In this document: positions 35,809 through 44,760 of the stretch, piece after piece
How positions within the stretch are numbered: position 1 is the stretch's first letter
Layout of the letters: each line of letters begins with the position of its first letter
NCBI RefSeq assembly: GCF_900109265.1
Contig: NZ_FNZM01000014.1
Location: 1-64,000 of the forward strand
Direction of reading: 5' to 3'
Source of the DNA: Paraburkholderia tropica
Lineage (GTDB): Bacteria > Pseudomonadota > Gammaproteobacteria > Burkholderiales > Burkholderiaceae
DNA length: 64,000 nt
Translations under genes and position numbers: made by a program
The notes under the pieces: generated by a model
What the model was told of the DNA's origin: nothing
The model's input: the letters and a program-made list of their open reading frames with translations, nothing else
Database searches by the model: none

Positions 35809-36261
35809 CTAACGTCGTCGCGAATGAACGCGCACGCCGTCGAGATAGGCGTCAAGGATGACCGACAATTTCGGCACCAGTTGCGGGTGATCGCGATCTA
35901 CCGCGATCACCTTCTCAACGATGGCGCGCGCCTCTCCAGTCGCCAGGGCGAACCGGCCAGCAATCGCAATCAGGTCGCCAGGCACGGGCGAATTTGGATC
36001 ATCACGAAGGAGTTTGACCTCTGGCAGAGTGAGACTCGTCAGGTCTCGGTTGAGCAGGACCGAAGGGGCAATGCCGAACAGTTCCGAAATTGGCAATAGC
36101 AACTCCGAGCGACGCGACGAACGACGCTCAAGCTGATAGACCTGTTGGCTGACACGCGCGCGCTCTTTGCCGTTTGCATTGGGGCACAATCGCTTGAGCA
36201 TTTCGCTACGCGTCCAACCAAGCAGATGCCGGATGTGTTTCACGTTCTCGCCGAAACTCAT
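35809..36261 (-). CDS. XRE-family HTH regulator
   Basis: About 150 aa. The N-terminal Cro/CI-type HTH (NVKHIRHLLGWTRSEMLKRL, then RARVSQQVYQLERRSSRRS) is followed by a helical domain without recognised ligand motifs. ATG 36261 is chosen, preceded by a GAGGG ribosome site; the longer frame upstream has no family similarity. Likely a repressor from a mobile element; it shares the minus strand with the next HTH gene but they are 257 bp apart with a terminator between them. Confidence 0.72.
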   Translation of the reverse strand: MSFGENVKHIRHLLGWTRSEMLKRLCPNANGKERARVSQQVYQLERRSSRRSELLLPISELFGIAPSVLLNRDLTSLTLPEVKLLRDDPNSPVPGDLIAIAGRFALATGEARAIVEKVIAVDRDHPQLVPKLSVILDAYLDGVRVHSRRR

Positions 36262-36445
36262 GACACAGCCCTCAAATAAGCGACGCCCGCGGATGCGGGC
36301 GTGCAGGGTTAAGTCGGTTACGTCCACGGCGAATGCGTGATGCTTGTTGCGCAAACTTCCGCTCTACAGACTCTCTTGTTTTTGCATCGCCGCATTAGTT
36401 CTCCGCCGCTGCGGTACGCACATAGTTCTGGTTAGCGAGAAGCAA

Positions 36446-36494
36446 AAACGCCGCCCTGAAATGCCCTTTACTCAGACATTTCAGGGCGGCGTTT
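36446..36494. terminator. Perfect 18-bp stem hairpin terminator
   Basis: Arms 36446-36463 and 36477-36494 are exact reverse complements with a 13-nt loop, flanked by short A and T runs, so it can work in both directions. It ends the minus-strand 314-aa regulator gene (stop at 36519). Confidence 0.9.
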
Positions 36495-36518
36495 CCCCGA
36501 TAGCGGGCCACTGGTGAG

Positions 36519-37463
36519 CTACATGGCGGCTGCAATTTGCACCCCGTCATTTGCAGGACCGCGTAGTGCGGGCCGCTTGACCTTGTGCGGCTCGACAACC
36601 AGACCGTCCGGCCGTCTAAGCTGGTCTTCGGTGCAATGGAAGATACGGCCAAACTTCCGTAATGTTTTGTCGCTCAGGTGTTCCGCTTTTATCATTTTCT
36701 GTAATAGCGTCTCACTTGTGCCGAACTGTTCGGCAAGCTGCTTATCGGTCATACGCCTGTATATCCGCCACGCCGTGACGGGCGATTTTCCGGTTCGGAT
36801 ATGGTCAATAACCGAATCTGGATAATCGGTGTCAATCGGCGCACTTTTTATGGGCATGATTTGGGTTGCCCTGACTGTCCTATTAACAGCGCGCGAGTCC
36901 GGTTTCGCTGTCAATTGCTCAAGCGTGCAATCGTAAATATCAGCAAAGCGCTTCAGTGTTTCGCTTGTCGGCGTGTTATAGCCCTGTTCGTGACAAGTGA
37001 TCGTGACGACCTTGAGGCCCATCAGTTCGGCCGCGTCACGGGGTTTGTACTGCCGGTACTCGCGCCACGCGCGCAGGAAGTACGTGCCGCGCGAGATGGC
37101 GTCGGCGACTTCGTCGGGGATAGGCGCAAGGAATTCGCGCGGAAAGAATGTGTGCCGGTCTTGACCAGTGGGGCGGCCCCGTCGGGAGGCTGGCCCGGTG
37201 GCGGGAAGATCGCCTGGTGGCTCGTCGGGTGTCTGCTTCGCGAGCGGCGCGTTGTCGAACAGTGCTTCCAGTCGCTGCCGGCTCTCCGACTGACGGCCTG
37301 CACGTCCATGCTGCGGAATTGCGGGTACTGCCGTGGGTGGCGGGCTTTCCGTTGCAGCCTCGCTGACGTTGATGAGCGAGCCCTTGTATATGCCGGGCCG
37401 GGTTGAGTTTTCAGTGTGCTGCGTTTGCGCGCGAGGCGCGGCCTGGCGAAACTCGATCAACAT
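36519..37463 (-). CDS. Regulator with two HTH domains
   Basis: About 314 aa. A disordered Pro/Arg/Glu-rich N-terminal third is followed by two XRE-like HTH domains: residues about 140-210 (AWREYRQYKPRDAAELMGL, then TSETLKRFADIYDCTLEQL) and about 235-300 (AWRIYRRMTDKQLAEQFG, TSETLLQKMIKAEHLSDKTLRKFGRIFHC). The internal TSETL...FxxIxxCTxxQL pattern shows the duplication. The start at 37463 is the first sensible ATG; the open frame extends back into the aldo/keto reductase fragment on the opposite strand and is a shadow there. Likely a DNA-binding regulator of the inserted element. Confidence 0.62.
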   Translation of the reverse strand: MLIEFRQAAPRAQTQHTENSTRPGIYKGSLINVSEAATESPPPTAVPAIPQHGRAGRQSESRQRLEALFDNAPLAKQTPDEPPGDLPATGPASRRGRPTGQDRHTFFPREFLAPIPDEVADAISRGTYFLRAWREYRQYKPRDAAELMGLKVVTITCHEQGYNTPTSETLKRFADIYDCTLEQLTAKPDSRAVNRTVRATQIMPIKSAPIDTDYPDSVIDHIRTGKSPVTAWRIYRRMTDKQLAEQFGTSETLLQKMIKAEHLSDKTLRKFGRIFHCTEDQLRRPDGLVVEPHKVKRPALRGPANDGVQIAAAM

Positions 37464-37521
37464 AGAAAACAGGTTGTATGGATTATCGGCACGCAGCCGG
37501 TTCCCTTTACAGTCCGTTACT

Positions 37522-38312
37522 TGATCGCGACCAAGGTGCCCGGCGAAATGGGCCCGTCGCCGAACCAGCGCGGCGCAACGCGCTATCACATCATGGAAGG
37601 CGTGAAGGCGAGCCTCAAGCGCCTGCAACTCGACCACATCGACCTCTATCAGATTCACGGTTTCGACCCGGCCACGCCGATCGAGGAAACCGTGCGCGCG
37701 CTCGACACGCTCGTGCAGCACGGCCACGTGCGTTACGTGGGCGTCTCGAACTGGGCGGCGTGGCAGATCGTGAAGGCGCTCGGCATCGCGCAGCATCGCG
37801 GGCTTGCGCAGTTCCAGTCCTTGCAGGCGTATTACACGATCGCGGGCCGCGATCTCGAACGCGAAATCGTGCCGATGCTCGCGAGCGAAGGACTCGGGCT
37901 GATGGTGTGGAGCCCGCTTGCGGGCGGCCTGCTGAGCGGCAAATACGGGCGCGACAAGCAGGGCGAAGCGGGCAGCCGTCGCACGACCTTCGACTTTCCG
38001 CCCGTGGAGCGCGAGCGCGCGTGGGATTGCATCGATGCGATGCGGCCGATCGCGGAGCAAAAGGGCGTGTCGGTGGCGCAGATCGCGCTGGCGTGGCTGC
38101 TGCATCAGCGCGCGGTGACGACGGTGATCATCGGCGCGAAACGCACGGATCAGCTCGACGACAACGTGGCGGCCACGAAGGTCAAGCTCAGCGTGGAAGA
38201 ACTGGCGATGCTCGACGATGTCAGCGGTTTGCCCGCCGAGTATCCGGGCTGGATGCTCGCGCGTCAGGGCGATGCGCGCCGCGAGCAACTGAAGCAGGCC
38301 GGGCGCGGTTAA
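37522..38312 (+). pseudogene. 3' fragment of the interrupted aldo/keto reductase gene
   Basis: From IATKVPGEMGPSPNQRGATRYHIMEGVKASL onward the frame is a well conserved AKR barrel: DHIDLYQIHGFDPATPIEETVRAL, YVGVSNWAAWQ, GLMVWSPLAGGLLSGKYG and the NADP-binding IIGAKRTDQLDDN, ending at 38312. It continues the 5' piece at 33176-33317. The missing part (roughly residues 49-88) held the catalytic Asp and Tyr, so even a rejoined protein would be inactive. Confidence 0.88.
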
Positions 38313-38334
38313 AGCCGCAGCGTGGAAAGAGAAA

Positions 38335-38377
38335 GGCCACCCGCGCATGCGTTCGTGAGAACGCGGCGCGGGTGGCC
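38335..38377. terminator. Long hairpin between convergent AKR fragment and BON gene
   Basis: A 12-bp outer stem (38335-38346 with 38366-38377) encloses a 6-bp inner stem (38349-38354 with 38359-38364). There is no T-run, so termination is plausible but not certain. It lies between converging genes. Confidence 0.6.
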
Positions 38378-38421
38378 CGGCAGCGGCAGTTACGCCGCGA
38401 GCTGCACTGACTTCAGCGCGA

Positions 38422-38766
38422 TTACTGCGCCGCCACGATCTTCAGATGGTTCTTCACCGAGCTCACGCCCGATACGCCTTCCACAACTTGCTTGGCGTTG
38501 TCGCGGTCTTCGGCGGTCGGCACCGTGCCGGTCAGCGAGACGATGCCCTTGCGCGTCTTCACGTGAATGTGCTCCGACTTCACGTTCTTCGCGCCGAGCA
38601 GTTCGGCCTTCACCTTGGTCGTGATGGTGGCGTCGTCGACGTGCTGGCCCACGCTTTCCGAGCTGGCCGGCGCGGTGGACGCGCTGTTCGTCTGGGCGCC
38701 CGCCACGAGCGCGAAGGTCATGCAGGCCACGCCTGCGGCGGTCTTGAGCAGAGGAATGCGGTTCAT
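38422..38766 (-). CDS. Periplasmic BON-domain protein (OsmY-like)
   Basis: About 114 aa: Sec signal peptide (RIPLLKTAAGVACMTFALVAGA), a low-complexity linker, then one BON domain (DATITTKVKAELL, VKTRKGIVSLTGTVPTAEDR, NAKQVVEGVSGVSSVKNHL). BON proteins bind phospholipids and stabilise the envelope under osmotic or other stress. A GGAGAA ribosome site is just upstream. Single-gene unit. Confidence 0.9.
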   Translation of the reverse strand: MNRIPLLKTAAGVACMTFALVAGAQTNSASTAPASSESVGQHVDDATITTKVKAELLGAKNVKSEHIHVKTRKGIVSLTGTVPTAEDRDNAKQVVEGVSGVSSVKNHLKIVAAQ

Positions 38767-39159
38767 GGTTTCTCCTTTTCTGGTTGTATCCGACAGGGGC
38801 TACCGCAAGGTCCGTGCCGCGCCGCGTAAAAAGCCCGAAAAAGGGGCCGGCGCGAAATGTGCGGAACGCACACTATCTGGGACCTGCGTGGGAATCGAGC
38901 CGAGTTGGGCGATGGCCGAAGAATCTCGCGACGGCTTCCTGTCGCGAAAATGGCAGGAAGATGGCGCGTCCATCCGGCGCTAATCGGGCACGCAATTTTT
39001 CCGGGTCGTTGTAAAAACGTCGGTGGCGCACTCGAATTTGTCCGTTGATTTGCGCTGTCGCAAGACGTGATCCCGTTTGAAAACAAGCTCTTGTAATAAC
39101 TGGCATGGGTGTTGCATCAGGAAGGCCAACGCTCAACTCATTTCAAGAACGGGACCGCC
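38767..39159. other. Upstream region of rpoN
   Basis: No gene is visible. It holds the -24/-12 promoter described separately (39101-39115), and a 5-4-5 inverted repeat TTGCG-CTGT-CGCAA at 39050-39063 that could bind an activator, although it is closer to the promoter than typical upstream activator sites. Confidence 0.55.
39101..39115 (+). promoter_or_regulatory. Sigma-54 (-24/-12) promoter upstream of rpoN
   Basis: TGGCATG-GGTG-TTGC matches the consensus TGGCACG-N4-TTGC at all but one position, with the invariant GG (39102-39103) and GC (39114-39115) at correct spacing. It lies 45 bp before the rpoN start, so transcription would begin near 39127. This implies autoregulation by sigma-54 with an enhancer-binding protein. 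Confidence 0.8.
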
Positions 39160-40704
39160 ATGCCTTCCATCGCGTTACAAACGCGCCAGCATCTGGCGCT
39201 GACGCCGCGCCTCCAGCAGGCTGTGCGTCTGCTGCAGCTCTCGTCGCTCGAATTCCAGCAGGAACTGCGTGAAGCGCTCGACACCAATCCGTTCCTCGAA
39301 TACGTTCCGCCCGCGACGGAAACCGGCGAAGCCGCCGAGGCCGCCGACGGCGCGGCGGGCATCGGCGCCGCTGCCGATGCGCCCACGGCCGTGGCCGAGA
39401 TGCCCGAGGGCGGCATGGACGGCGGCATGGAAGCCGCGATGCCGCAAGACGCATCGAGCTATAACGACGAACCCGCCAGCTATGGCGACGACAACTCCGG
39501 CTATCCGGACGACGGCGGCGCGTATTCCGCCGACATGCCGTCGACGGGCGCCATGCGCACCTCGTCGAATTACCGCGGCTCGGAAGATGGCGACTCCGAC
39601 GCCTCCGACTGGGTGCGCGTGCCGCTCTCGCTGCGCGAGCAACTGCATGACTCGCTGCGTCTGTCGCCGCTCGACGACCTCGACCGCGCCGCGGCGCAGA
39701 TTGTCATCGAAGCGCTCGACGACGACGGCTATCTGCGTCAGGAGCTGTCCGAACTGACCGATTTCGAAGATATCGGCGAAGCGCTCGACGAAGACCGCCT
39801 GCGCGTGGCGCTGCGCGTCGTGCAGACGCTCGACCGGCCCGGCATCGGCGCGCGTTCGTTGTCCGAATGTCTGTCGCTGCAACTCGAGGCAATGCCCGAG
39901 GACACGCCGCATCGCGATCTCGCGCTCCAGATCGTCACGCAGCATCTCGAACGCCTCGCGCGCCGCGAAAACGGCGAGCTGCAACGTCAGCTCGGCTGCG
40001 ATGCGCAGGCACTCCAGGCCGCGACCGCGCTGGTGCGCCGCCTCGATCCGAAGCCGGGCAACCACTACGGACGCGCCGACGGCGGCTACGTGGTGCCGGA
40101 CGTGATCGTGCGTCAGGTGCGCGGCAAGTGGGTCGTGAGCGTGAATCCGGCAATCGAACCGCGCGCGCGCATCCACAAGCTCTATGCCGAAATGTTCGCG
40201 CGTTCCGATCAGACGAGCCGTTCGCCGCTCGCCCAGCAATTGCAGGAAGCGCGCTGGCTGATCCGCAATGCGCACAAGCGCTGCGAGACGATTCTGCGCG
40301 TGGGCGAATGTATCGTCGCGCGTCAGAAGGCGTTCTTCCAGTACGGTGAAATCGCGCTGCGTCCGATGCTGCTGCGCGATGTCGCCGACGAACTCGGCCT
40401 GCACGAATCCACGGTTTCGCGCGCCACGGGCAACAAGTACATGGCCACGCCGCGCGGCATTTTCGAATTCAAGCGTTTCTTCCCGCGCGAGCTGGAAACG
40501 CGCACGGGCGGCACGTGCTCGGCGGCGGCGGTGCGCGCGCTGATCAAGGAAATGATCGATGCGGAAAATCCGAAGGATCCGCTGTCGGACGTCGTGCTGA
40601 CGCAGGAACTCGAAAAGCAGGGCGTGCAGGTGGCGCGCCGCACCGTGACCAAGTATCGGCAGATGATGAAGCTGCCTGCGGCGGAAATGCGTCGGCAGAT
40701 TTAA
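39160..40704 (+). CDS. rpoN: RNA polymerase sigma-54 factor RpoN
   Basis: About 514 aa. Region I is typical (LQTRQHLALTPRLQQAVRLLQLSSLEFQQEL), region II is a long acidic, Gly/Ala-rich and Asp-rich linker (about residues 48-145), and region III has the core-binding domain, the HTH (LRDVADELGLHESTVSRATGNKYM) and the RpoN box ARRTVTKYR near residue 495. It is free-standing: lptB, hpf and ptsN, which flank the housekeeping copy in Burkholderiales, are absent, so this is probably a second, accessory copy. It is expressed from its own -24/-12 promoter and ends at a terminator. Confidence 0.93.
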   Translation: MPSIALQTRQHLALTPRLQQAVRLLQLSSLEFQQELREALDTNPFLEYVPPATETGEAAEAADGAAGIGAAADAPTAVAEMPEGGMDGGMEAAMPQDASSYNDEPASYGDDNSGYPDDGGAYSADMPSTGAMRTSSNYRGSEDGDSDASDWVRVPLSLREQLHDSLRLSPLDDLDRAAAQIVIEALDDDGYLRQELSELTDFEDIGEALDEDRLRVALRVVQTLDRPGIGARSLSECLSLQLEAMPEDTPHRDLALQIVTQHLERLARRENGELQRQLGCDAQALQAATALVRRLDPKPGNHYGRADGGYVVPDVIVRQVRGKWVVSVNPAIEPRARIHKLYAEMFARSDQTSRSPLAQQLQEARWLIRNAHKRCETILRVGECIVARQKAFFQYGEIALRPMLLRDVADELGLHESTVSRATGNKYMATPRGIFEFKRFFPRELETRTGGTCSAAAVRALIKEMIDAENPKDPLSDVVLTQELEKQGVQVARRTVTKYRQMMKLPAAEMRRQI

Positions 40705-40734
40705 GCGGCATTCGGATCGAACGATCTCGATACA

Positions 40735-40768
40735 GCGGCGGCGGAGCGATCCGCCGCCGCTTTTTTTT
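40735..40768 (+). terminator. Rho-independent terminator of rpoN
   Basis: A perfect 11-bp GC stem (40735-40745 with 40750-40760), GCGA tetraloop and eight Ts. Confidence 0.93.
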
Positions 40769-40861
40769 GCGTGCAGGGTGGGGCGGCAAGACATCGACGC
40801 GCCTGGTTAGAATGCGAGCGAATGCTCAGTTTTCAACGCTCGCGCTGATTTGCCGACCACC

Positions 40862-41512
40862 ATGACCACCACGCCACGCGGCGGCGCACGTCGTCGCCCC
40901 ACGCCGCTCGACGCGCGCAAGCTGCCGCGGCAGCGCCGCTCGGCCGCAACCGTCGACGCGATTCTCGAAGGCGCCGCACGCCTGCTCGAAACGCGCGGAC
41001 CCGGCGGCTACACGACCAACGCCATCGCCGAGCGTGCGGGCGTGAGCGTCGGCTCGCTCTATCAATACTTTCCGAACCGCGACGCACTCACGGCCGCGTT
41101 GATCGACCGCGAGAGCGTCCCGTTGCTCGCGGCGCTGGAACGCGCGGGCGAGTCGTCGAGTTGCGAGACGGCCATGCGCGAACTGATTCGCGCATCGGTC
41201 GCGCATCAGATGCGGCGGCCCGTGCTCGCACGCGTGCTCGATTTCGAGGAAGAGCGCCTGCCGCTCGGCGAGCGCGATGCGCGCGTGCGCGAGCGCCTGC
41301 ACGCCACGCTGATGTACGCGTTCGCGCTGCCCGACGCGCCGCGTTTGCCGGATCCTCGCACGGCCGCGCACGACGTCTATGCGATCGTGCGCGGCATGGT
41401 CGATGCCGCAGGCGCGCGCGGCGAAACCGACGCCGCCGCGCTCGAAGCACGCGCGACGCATGCGGTGGTGGGCTATCTGTCGTGCTTGGAGCGCGCGGGT
41501 GAGACCTTGTGA
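40862..41512 (+). CDS. TetR/AcrR-family transcriptional regulator
   Basis: About 216 aa. The HTH (residues about 22-70) reads ATVDAILEGAARLLETRGPGGYTTNAIAERAGVSVGSLYQYFPNRDALTAAL, classic for TetR. The remaining ~145 residues are the ligand-binding helical domain, with no specific ligand evident. ATG 40862 gives a normal N-terminus; TTG 40850 would add four residues. It stands alone after the rpoN terminator, with the next gene convergent, so its targets are unknown. Confidence 0.9.
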   Translation: MTTTPRGGARRRPTPLDARKLPRQRRSAATVDAILEGAARLLETRGPGGYTTNAIAERAGVSVGSLYQYFPNRDALTAALIDRESVPLLAALERAGESSSCETAMRELIRASVAHQMRRPVLARVLDFEEERLPLGERDARVRERLHATLMYAFALPDAPRLPDPRTAAHDVYAIVRGMVDAAGARGETDAAALEARATHAVVGYLSCLERAGETL

Positions 41513-41536
41513 CGCCGGACGTTGAGCGACGCGGTC

Positions 41537-42391
41537 TCAGGCGTTCGCGCCGCGTTCGCGCAGCCGCTCGATGAGCGCAATCGCGGCGGCCGGGTTGTGC
41601 GCCTTGTGGCCGCTGATCACGTAGAGAAACACGTCGCGGCCTGTTTTCGCCTTGAGCGGTTTCGCGTAGGTGTCGAGATCGTCGGGCGTCTCGCCTTGTG
41701 CCCACGCGATCGCGCGATCGGCCCAGCGGTCGAGGTCGGCGTTCGCGTAGCCGTGCCGATGTTTCGCCTGCGTGCCCATGATGCGCGCGTAGACGAAGGG
41801 CGCGCTTGCATCGGCGATCTGCGGATAGTCGGAATCGCCCGACATCACGATCGCCGCGTTGCGGCTGCGTGCGAGCGCGACGAACTCCGGCGTGCAGAAA
41901 CTCTCGTGCCGCACTTCGAGCGCGTTCCGCAGCGGACGGCCTTCGACCTGCGCGGGCAGCAGTTCGAGAAAGCGCGCGTAGTCGTCCGGCTCGAAGCGTT
42001 TGGTCGGCATCAACTGCCAGTTGATCGGGCCGAGTTTGTCGCCGAGTTCGAGCAGGCCGCCCGTCAGAAAGCGCTCGATCGACGCGCCGGCTTCCGCAAG
42101 CACGCGCCGGTTCATGGCGAAGCGCGGGCCTTTGAGTGCGAATACGAAGTCGTCGGGCGTTTCGTCGCGCCAGCGCGCGAAGCTCGTGGGACGCTGCGCG
42201 CCGTAGTACGTCGAATTGATTTCCAGCGAGGTCAGGTGGCGGCTCGCGTAGTCGAGTTCGAGGCGTTGCGCGAGTCCGTCCGGATAGAACGTGCCGCGCC
42301 ACGGCGCGAAGATCCATCCGCCGATACCGACGCGGATGCGTCCCGTTTTCTTGCGCGCGGTCGCGCGGGCTGTCGCAGGGGAACGTGTCAT
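41537..42391 (-). CDS. DUF72 (YecE-like) protein
   Basis: About 284 aa with the DUF72 TIM-barrel signatures: GIGGWIFAPWRGTFYP near residue 22, LEINSTYYGAQRP near 57, GPINWQLMPTKRF near 120 and a late DVFLYVISGHKAHNPAAA. The function is unknown. The frame starts after a basic N-terminal leader; start ATG 42391 is kept. It is convergent with the TetR gene. Confidence 0.85.
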   Translation of the reverse strand: MTRSPATARATARKKTGRIRVGIGGWIFAPWRGTFYPDGLAQRLELDYASRHLTSLEINSTYYGAQRPTSFARWRDETPDDFVFALKGPRFAMNRRVLAEAGASIERFLTGGLLELGDKLGPINWQLMPTKRFEPDDYARFLELLPAQVEGRPLRNALEVRHESFCTPEFVALARSRNAAIVMSGDSDYPQIADASAPFVYARIMGTQAKHRHGYANADLDRWADRAIAWAQGETPDDLDTYAKPLKAKTGRDVFLYVISGHKAHNPAAAIALIERLRERGANA

Positions 42392-42528
42392 GAATTCGTC
42401 CGTTTTCGATTGCCGGCAGCGGCGATTTGGCGCGCCCGCCGCAGGGCCGATTGACTGGCAGATTTTCGGAGCGTTTTAGGCATAGTCCGATATTTTCTGG
42501 GATGGAGTGAGGCTAATTTAGTCGGTGT

Positions 42529-42954
42529 GTGTCAGACAAACCTCACTTGGAATATCAGATGCAGTCTCGTCCTACTTCAGAGCTGACCGACGCGCAATGG
42601 CGCAGCGTCGAGCCGCTCTTTCATGAAATCCGCTCCAGCGGTCCGCGTCGCGGCCGTCCCGCGCATAGCTCGCGCGCCGTGTTCGAAGGCATCGTCTGGG
42701 TGCTCACCACCGGTTCCGTCTGGGCGAAGATGCCCGAGTGCTACCCCGACTTCCGCACCTGCCATCGCCGCTTCAAGCTCTGGTTCGACGCGGGCCTCGT
42801 GCAACAGGCCATGTCGCATCTTTACGGCGAAGAAGGCCTCGCGATGTGTGCGGCCATGAGCGCGCGCATGCAACCATGGCGCGCGCCGGCCGGGCGCAAG
42901 GCGCCGCGGTTTCCGCTAGCCTTTTCGCTGCGTTGGCCGGTCGCGCGCACGTGA
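42529..42954 (+). CDS. Stand-alone DUF4096/transposase-like protein
   Basis: About 141 aa (or 131 from ATG 42559). It carries the N-terminal DNA-binding-like domain of IS5-type transposases (ELTDAQWRSVEPLF, RRGRPAHSSRAVFEGIVWVLTTGSVWAKMP, CHRRFKLWFDAGL) and then a short basic tail. The catalytic DDE domain is absent and no inverted repeats flank it. Small proteins of this form occur in many Burkholderia genomes, so this may be a domesticated gene rather than a fresh fragment. Confidence 0.6.
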   Translation: MSDKPHLEYQMQSRPTSELTDAQWRSVEPLFHEIRSSGPRRGRPAHSSRAVFEGIVWVLTTGSVWAKMPECYPDFRTCHRRFKLWFDAGLVQQAMSHLYGEEGLAMCAAMSARMQPWRAPAGRKAPRFPLAFSLRWPVART

Positions 42955-42993
42955 TGCGACGGGGCGGCCGTCGTCCACTGGCCGTCGCCTGTC

Positions 42994-44760
42994 TCAGGCG
43001 GACGATGAGTCCGCTGCCGCGTTCACGCGCGCCCACAGCGGCGCCCACCACGCCGTGTCGCTGAACGCTTCGATCGGCACGTCCGTATCGAGTTGCACCG
43101 TCATGCGCCGTTCCTCTGCGTCGAGCGCTTCGGCACTGGCCATCTGCGCGGTGAGCACCGCTTCACCCGCATCGGACGGATCGCGCGGCCCGGCGGCGCG
43201 CGCTTTCACGCGTTCCTTCAGCCGCGCCGCGTCGGCGTGAAAATCGAGAATCAGCATCGGCACGTTCATGCGCCGCGCCAGCTCCGCGAAGCGCTTGCGA
43301 TTGGCCGACTGCAGGAAGGTCGCGTCGATCAACACCGTATAGCCTGCGTCGAGCACCTCCGCGGCCAGCGCGATCAGCCGCGCGTAGTGCGCATCGATGG
43401 CTTCACGCGTATAGGCTTGCGGCGGCAGCGCGCCCAGCGTGGGGGCGTCCAGCACATGGGCGCGTTTGCGCTCAATATCGCTTGAAATGCGGATCGCGCC
43501 GCTCAGCGCCGCGAACTCGCGGCTCGCGACCGATTTTCCCGACCCCGACAACCCGTGGCAAAGCAGCAGCCAGGGCGGGCGTCGATCGCTCGCTTCGCGC
43601 GCCGCGAGCTGGAGATAGCGCTGCCCGGGTTGGGCTGATGGGGCAGACGTGGCGTGTGCCGCATCGTCGGCGGGCGGCGTCTTCAGATGCGCCACGAGCG
43701 CCCGCACCAGCGCGCGATAGACGACGTAGAGCCGCAGCGCGGCAAGGCCGCCGAAGTCGCCGGTCGCATCGAGATAGCGCGTGAGCAGGCGATTCGCGAG
43801 ATCGTCGCGGCCATGCGCGCGCAGGTCCATGACGAGAAAAGCCAGGTCGCTGGCGATGTCGATCCAGCGCAGCGCCTCGCTGAACTCGATGCAATCGAAC
43901 AGCAGCGCGCGACGCCCTTGCCGCACGATATTGTCGAGATGCAGGTCGCCGTGGCAGGCGCGCACGAATCCGCCGGCGCGGCGCGCGTCGAGCCGCGGGG
44001 CGACGCGGGCGAGGCTGGCTTCGCACCACGTGCGCAACCCGGCGTCGCGCACGAAAGCCGCGCTGCGCACGTCGCGTTCGAGCGGCGCGAGCGCGTCGAA
44101 CACCTGCTGGCCGAGCAGCGCCGCCGATCCATAAGGCGTGCCGCGTCCACCGCGAACCGGAGCCGCACGCCGCGCCGCGCGATGACAGACGGCAAGCGCG
44201 TGCGCGGCGGCATCGATATCGGCCGACCCGAGCACGCCGGCCGCGAGCCGCTGCGAAAACAGCGCGTGCTGGTCGAAGCGCCGCATGCGCACGGCGTAAT
44301 CGATCACGCCGTCGCGCGTCCCTCGACGCGCCGCGCGCTTCAGTGCGACACCGCGCGCCAGCGGCACGACTGCCTGAACGTCGCGATAAATCGGTCCCGC
44401 GAAGGGCCGGTTGAGGCGGATTTCGGCCTCGCAGCAGCGCCGCCGCGCGTCGAGCGTCGTGAAATCGACGAAACCGAAGTTCACCGGCTTCATGAGCTTG
44501 TACGCGTAGCGCCCCGCCAGATAGACCACGGAAATATGCGTTTCGATGCGCACGATGCTGCCCGCCGGATGCGCATAGGTGTGCGCGCGTCGCAGCGCTT
44601 TGTCGAGCGCGTGGCCGTGGCGGCGCGCGGCGCGCAGGCGGTTCTGGACGTGGAGCGGGGCGCGAGGGCTGGGGCGGCGGGCTTCGGGCATCGATGGCGG
44701 GTGGATCCGGTCGGTGGCAGGGAAGGGTTGCGTAGCGCGTGGTCGAGCGCTATCCGGCAT
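42994..44760 (-). CDS. Fusion of an aminoglycoside-phosphotransferase-like kinase and a P-loop ATPase/kinase
   Basis: About 588 aa (565 if the ATG at 44691 is used). The N-terminal ~360 residues are an APH-type kinase (YKLMKPVNFGFVDF, the catalytic CHGDLHLDNI near 270, LLFDCIEF near 290). The C-terminal ~190 residues are a small nucleotide kinase with the P-loop GLSGSGKS near 430 and a LIDATFL strand. This two-domain protein is widespread in Proteobacteria with no assigned substrate. Next to it is a divergent DHH phosphoesterase gene with 220 bp between them. Confidence 0.82.
   Translation of the reverse strand: MPDSARPRATQPFPATDRIHPPSMPEARRPSPRAPLHVQNRLRAARRHGHALDKALRRAHTYAHPAGSIVRIETHISVVYLAGRYAYKLMKPVNFGFVDFTTLDARRRCCEAEIRLNRPFAGPIYRDVQAVVPLARGVALKRAARRGTRDGVIDYAVRMRRFDQHALFSQRLAAGVLGSADIDAAAHALAVCHRAARRAAPVRGGRGTPYGSAALLGQQVFDALAPLERDVRSAAFVRDAGLRTWCEASLARVAPRLDARRAGGFVRACHGDLHLDNIVRQGRRALLFDCIEFSEALRWIDIASDLAFLVMDLRAHGRDDLANRLLTRYLDATGDFGGLAALRLYVVYRALVRALVAHLKTPPADDAAHATSAPSAQPGQRYLQLAAREASDRRPPWLLLCHGLSGSGKSVASREFAALSGAIRISSDIERKRAHVLDAPTLGALPPQAYTREAIDAHYARLIALAAEVLDAGYTVLIDATFLQSANRKRFAELARRMNVPMLILDFHADAARLKERVKARAAGPRDPSDAGEAVLTAQMASAEALDAEERRMTVQLDTDVPIEAFSDTAWWAPLWARVNAAADSSSA

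Noticed and set aside
37464..38348. Extension of the double-HTH frame across the aldo/keto reductase fragment
   Set aside because: The upstream ~295 codons lie antisense to the conserved AKR sequence; the regulator plausibly starts at 37463.
39175..40794. 539-aa minus-strand frame opposite rpoN
   Set aside because: Shadow of rpoN with Arg/His-rich composition; the RpoN box and HTH are on the plus strand.
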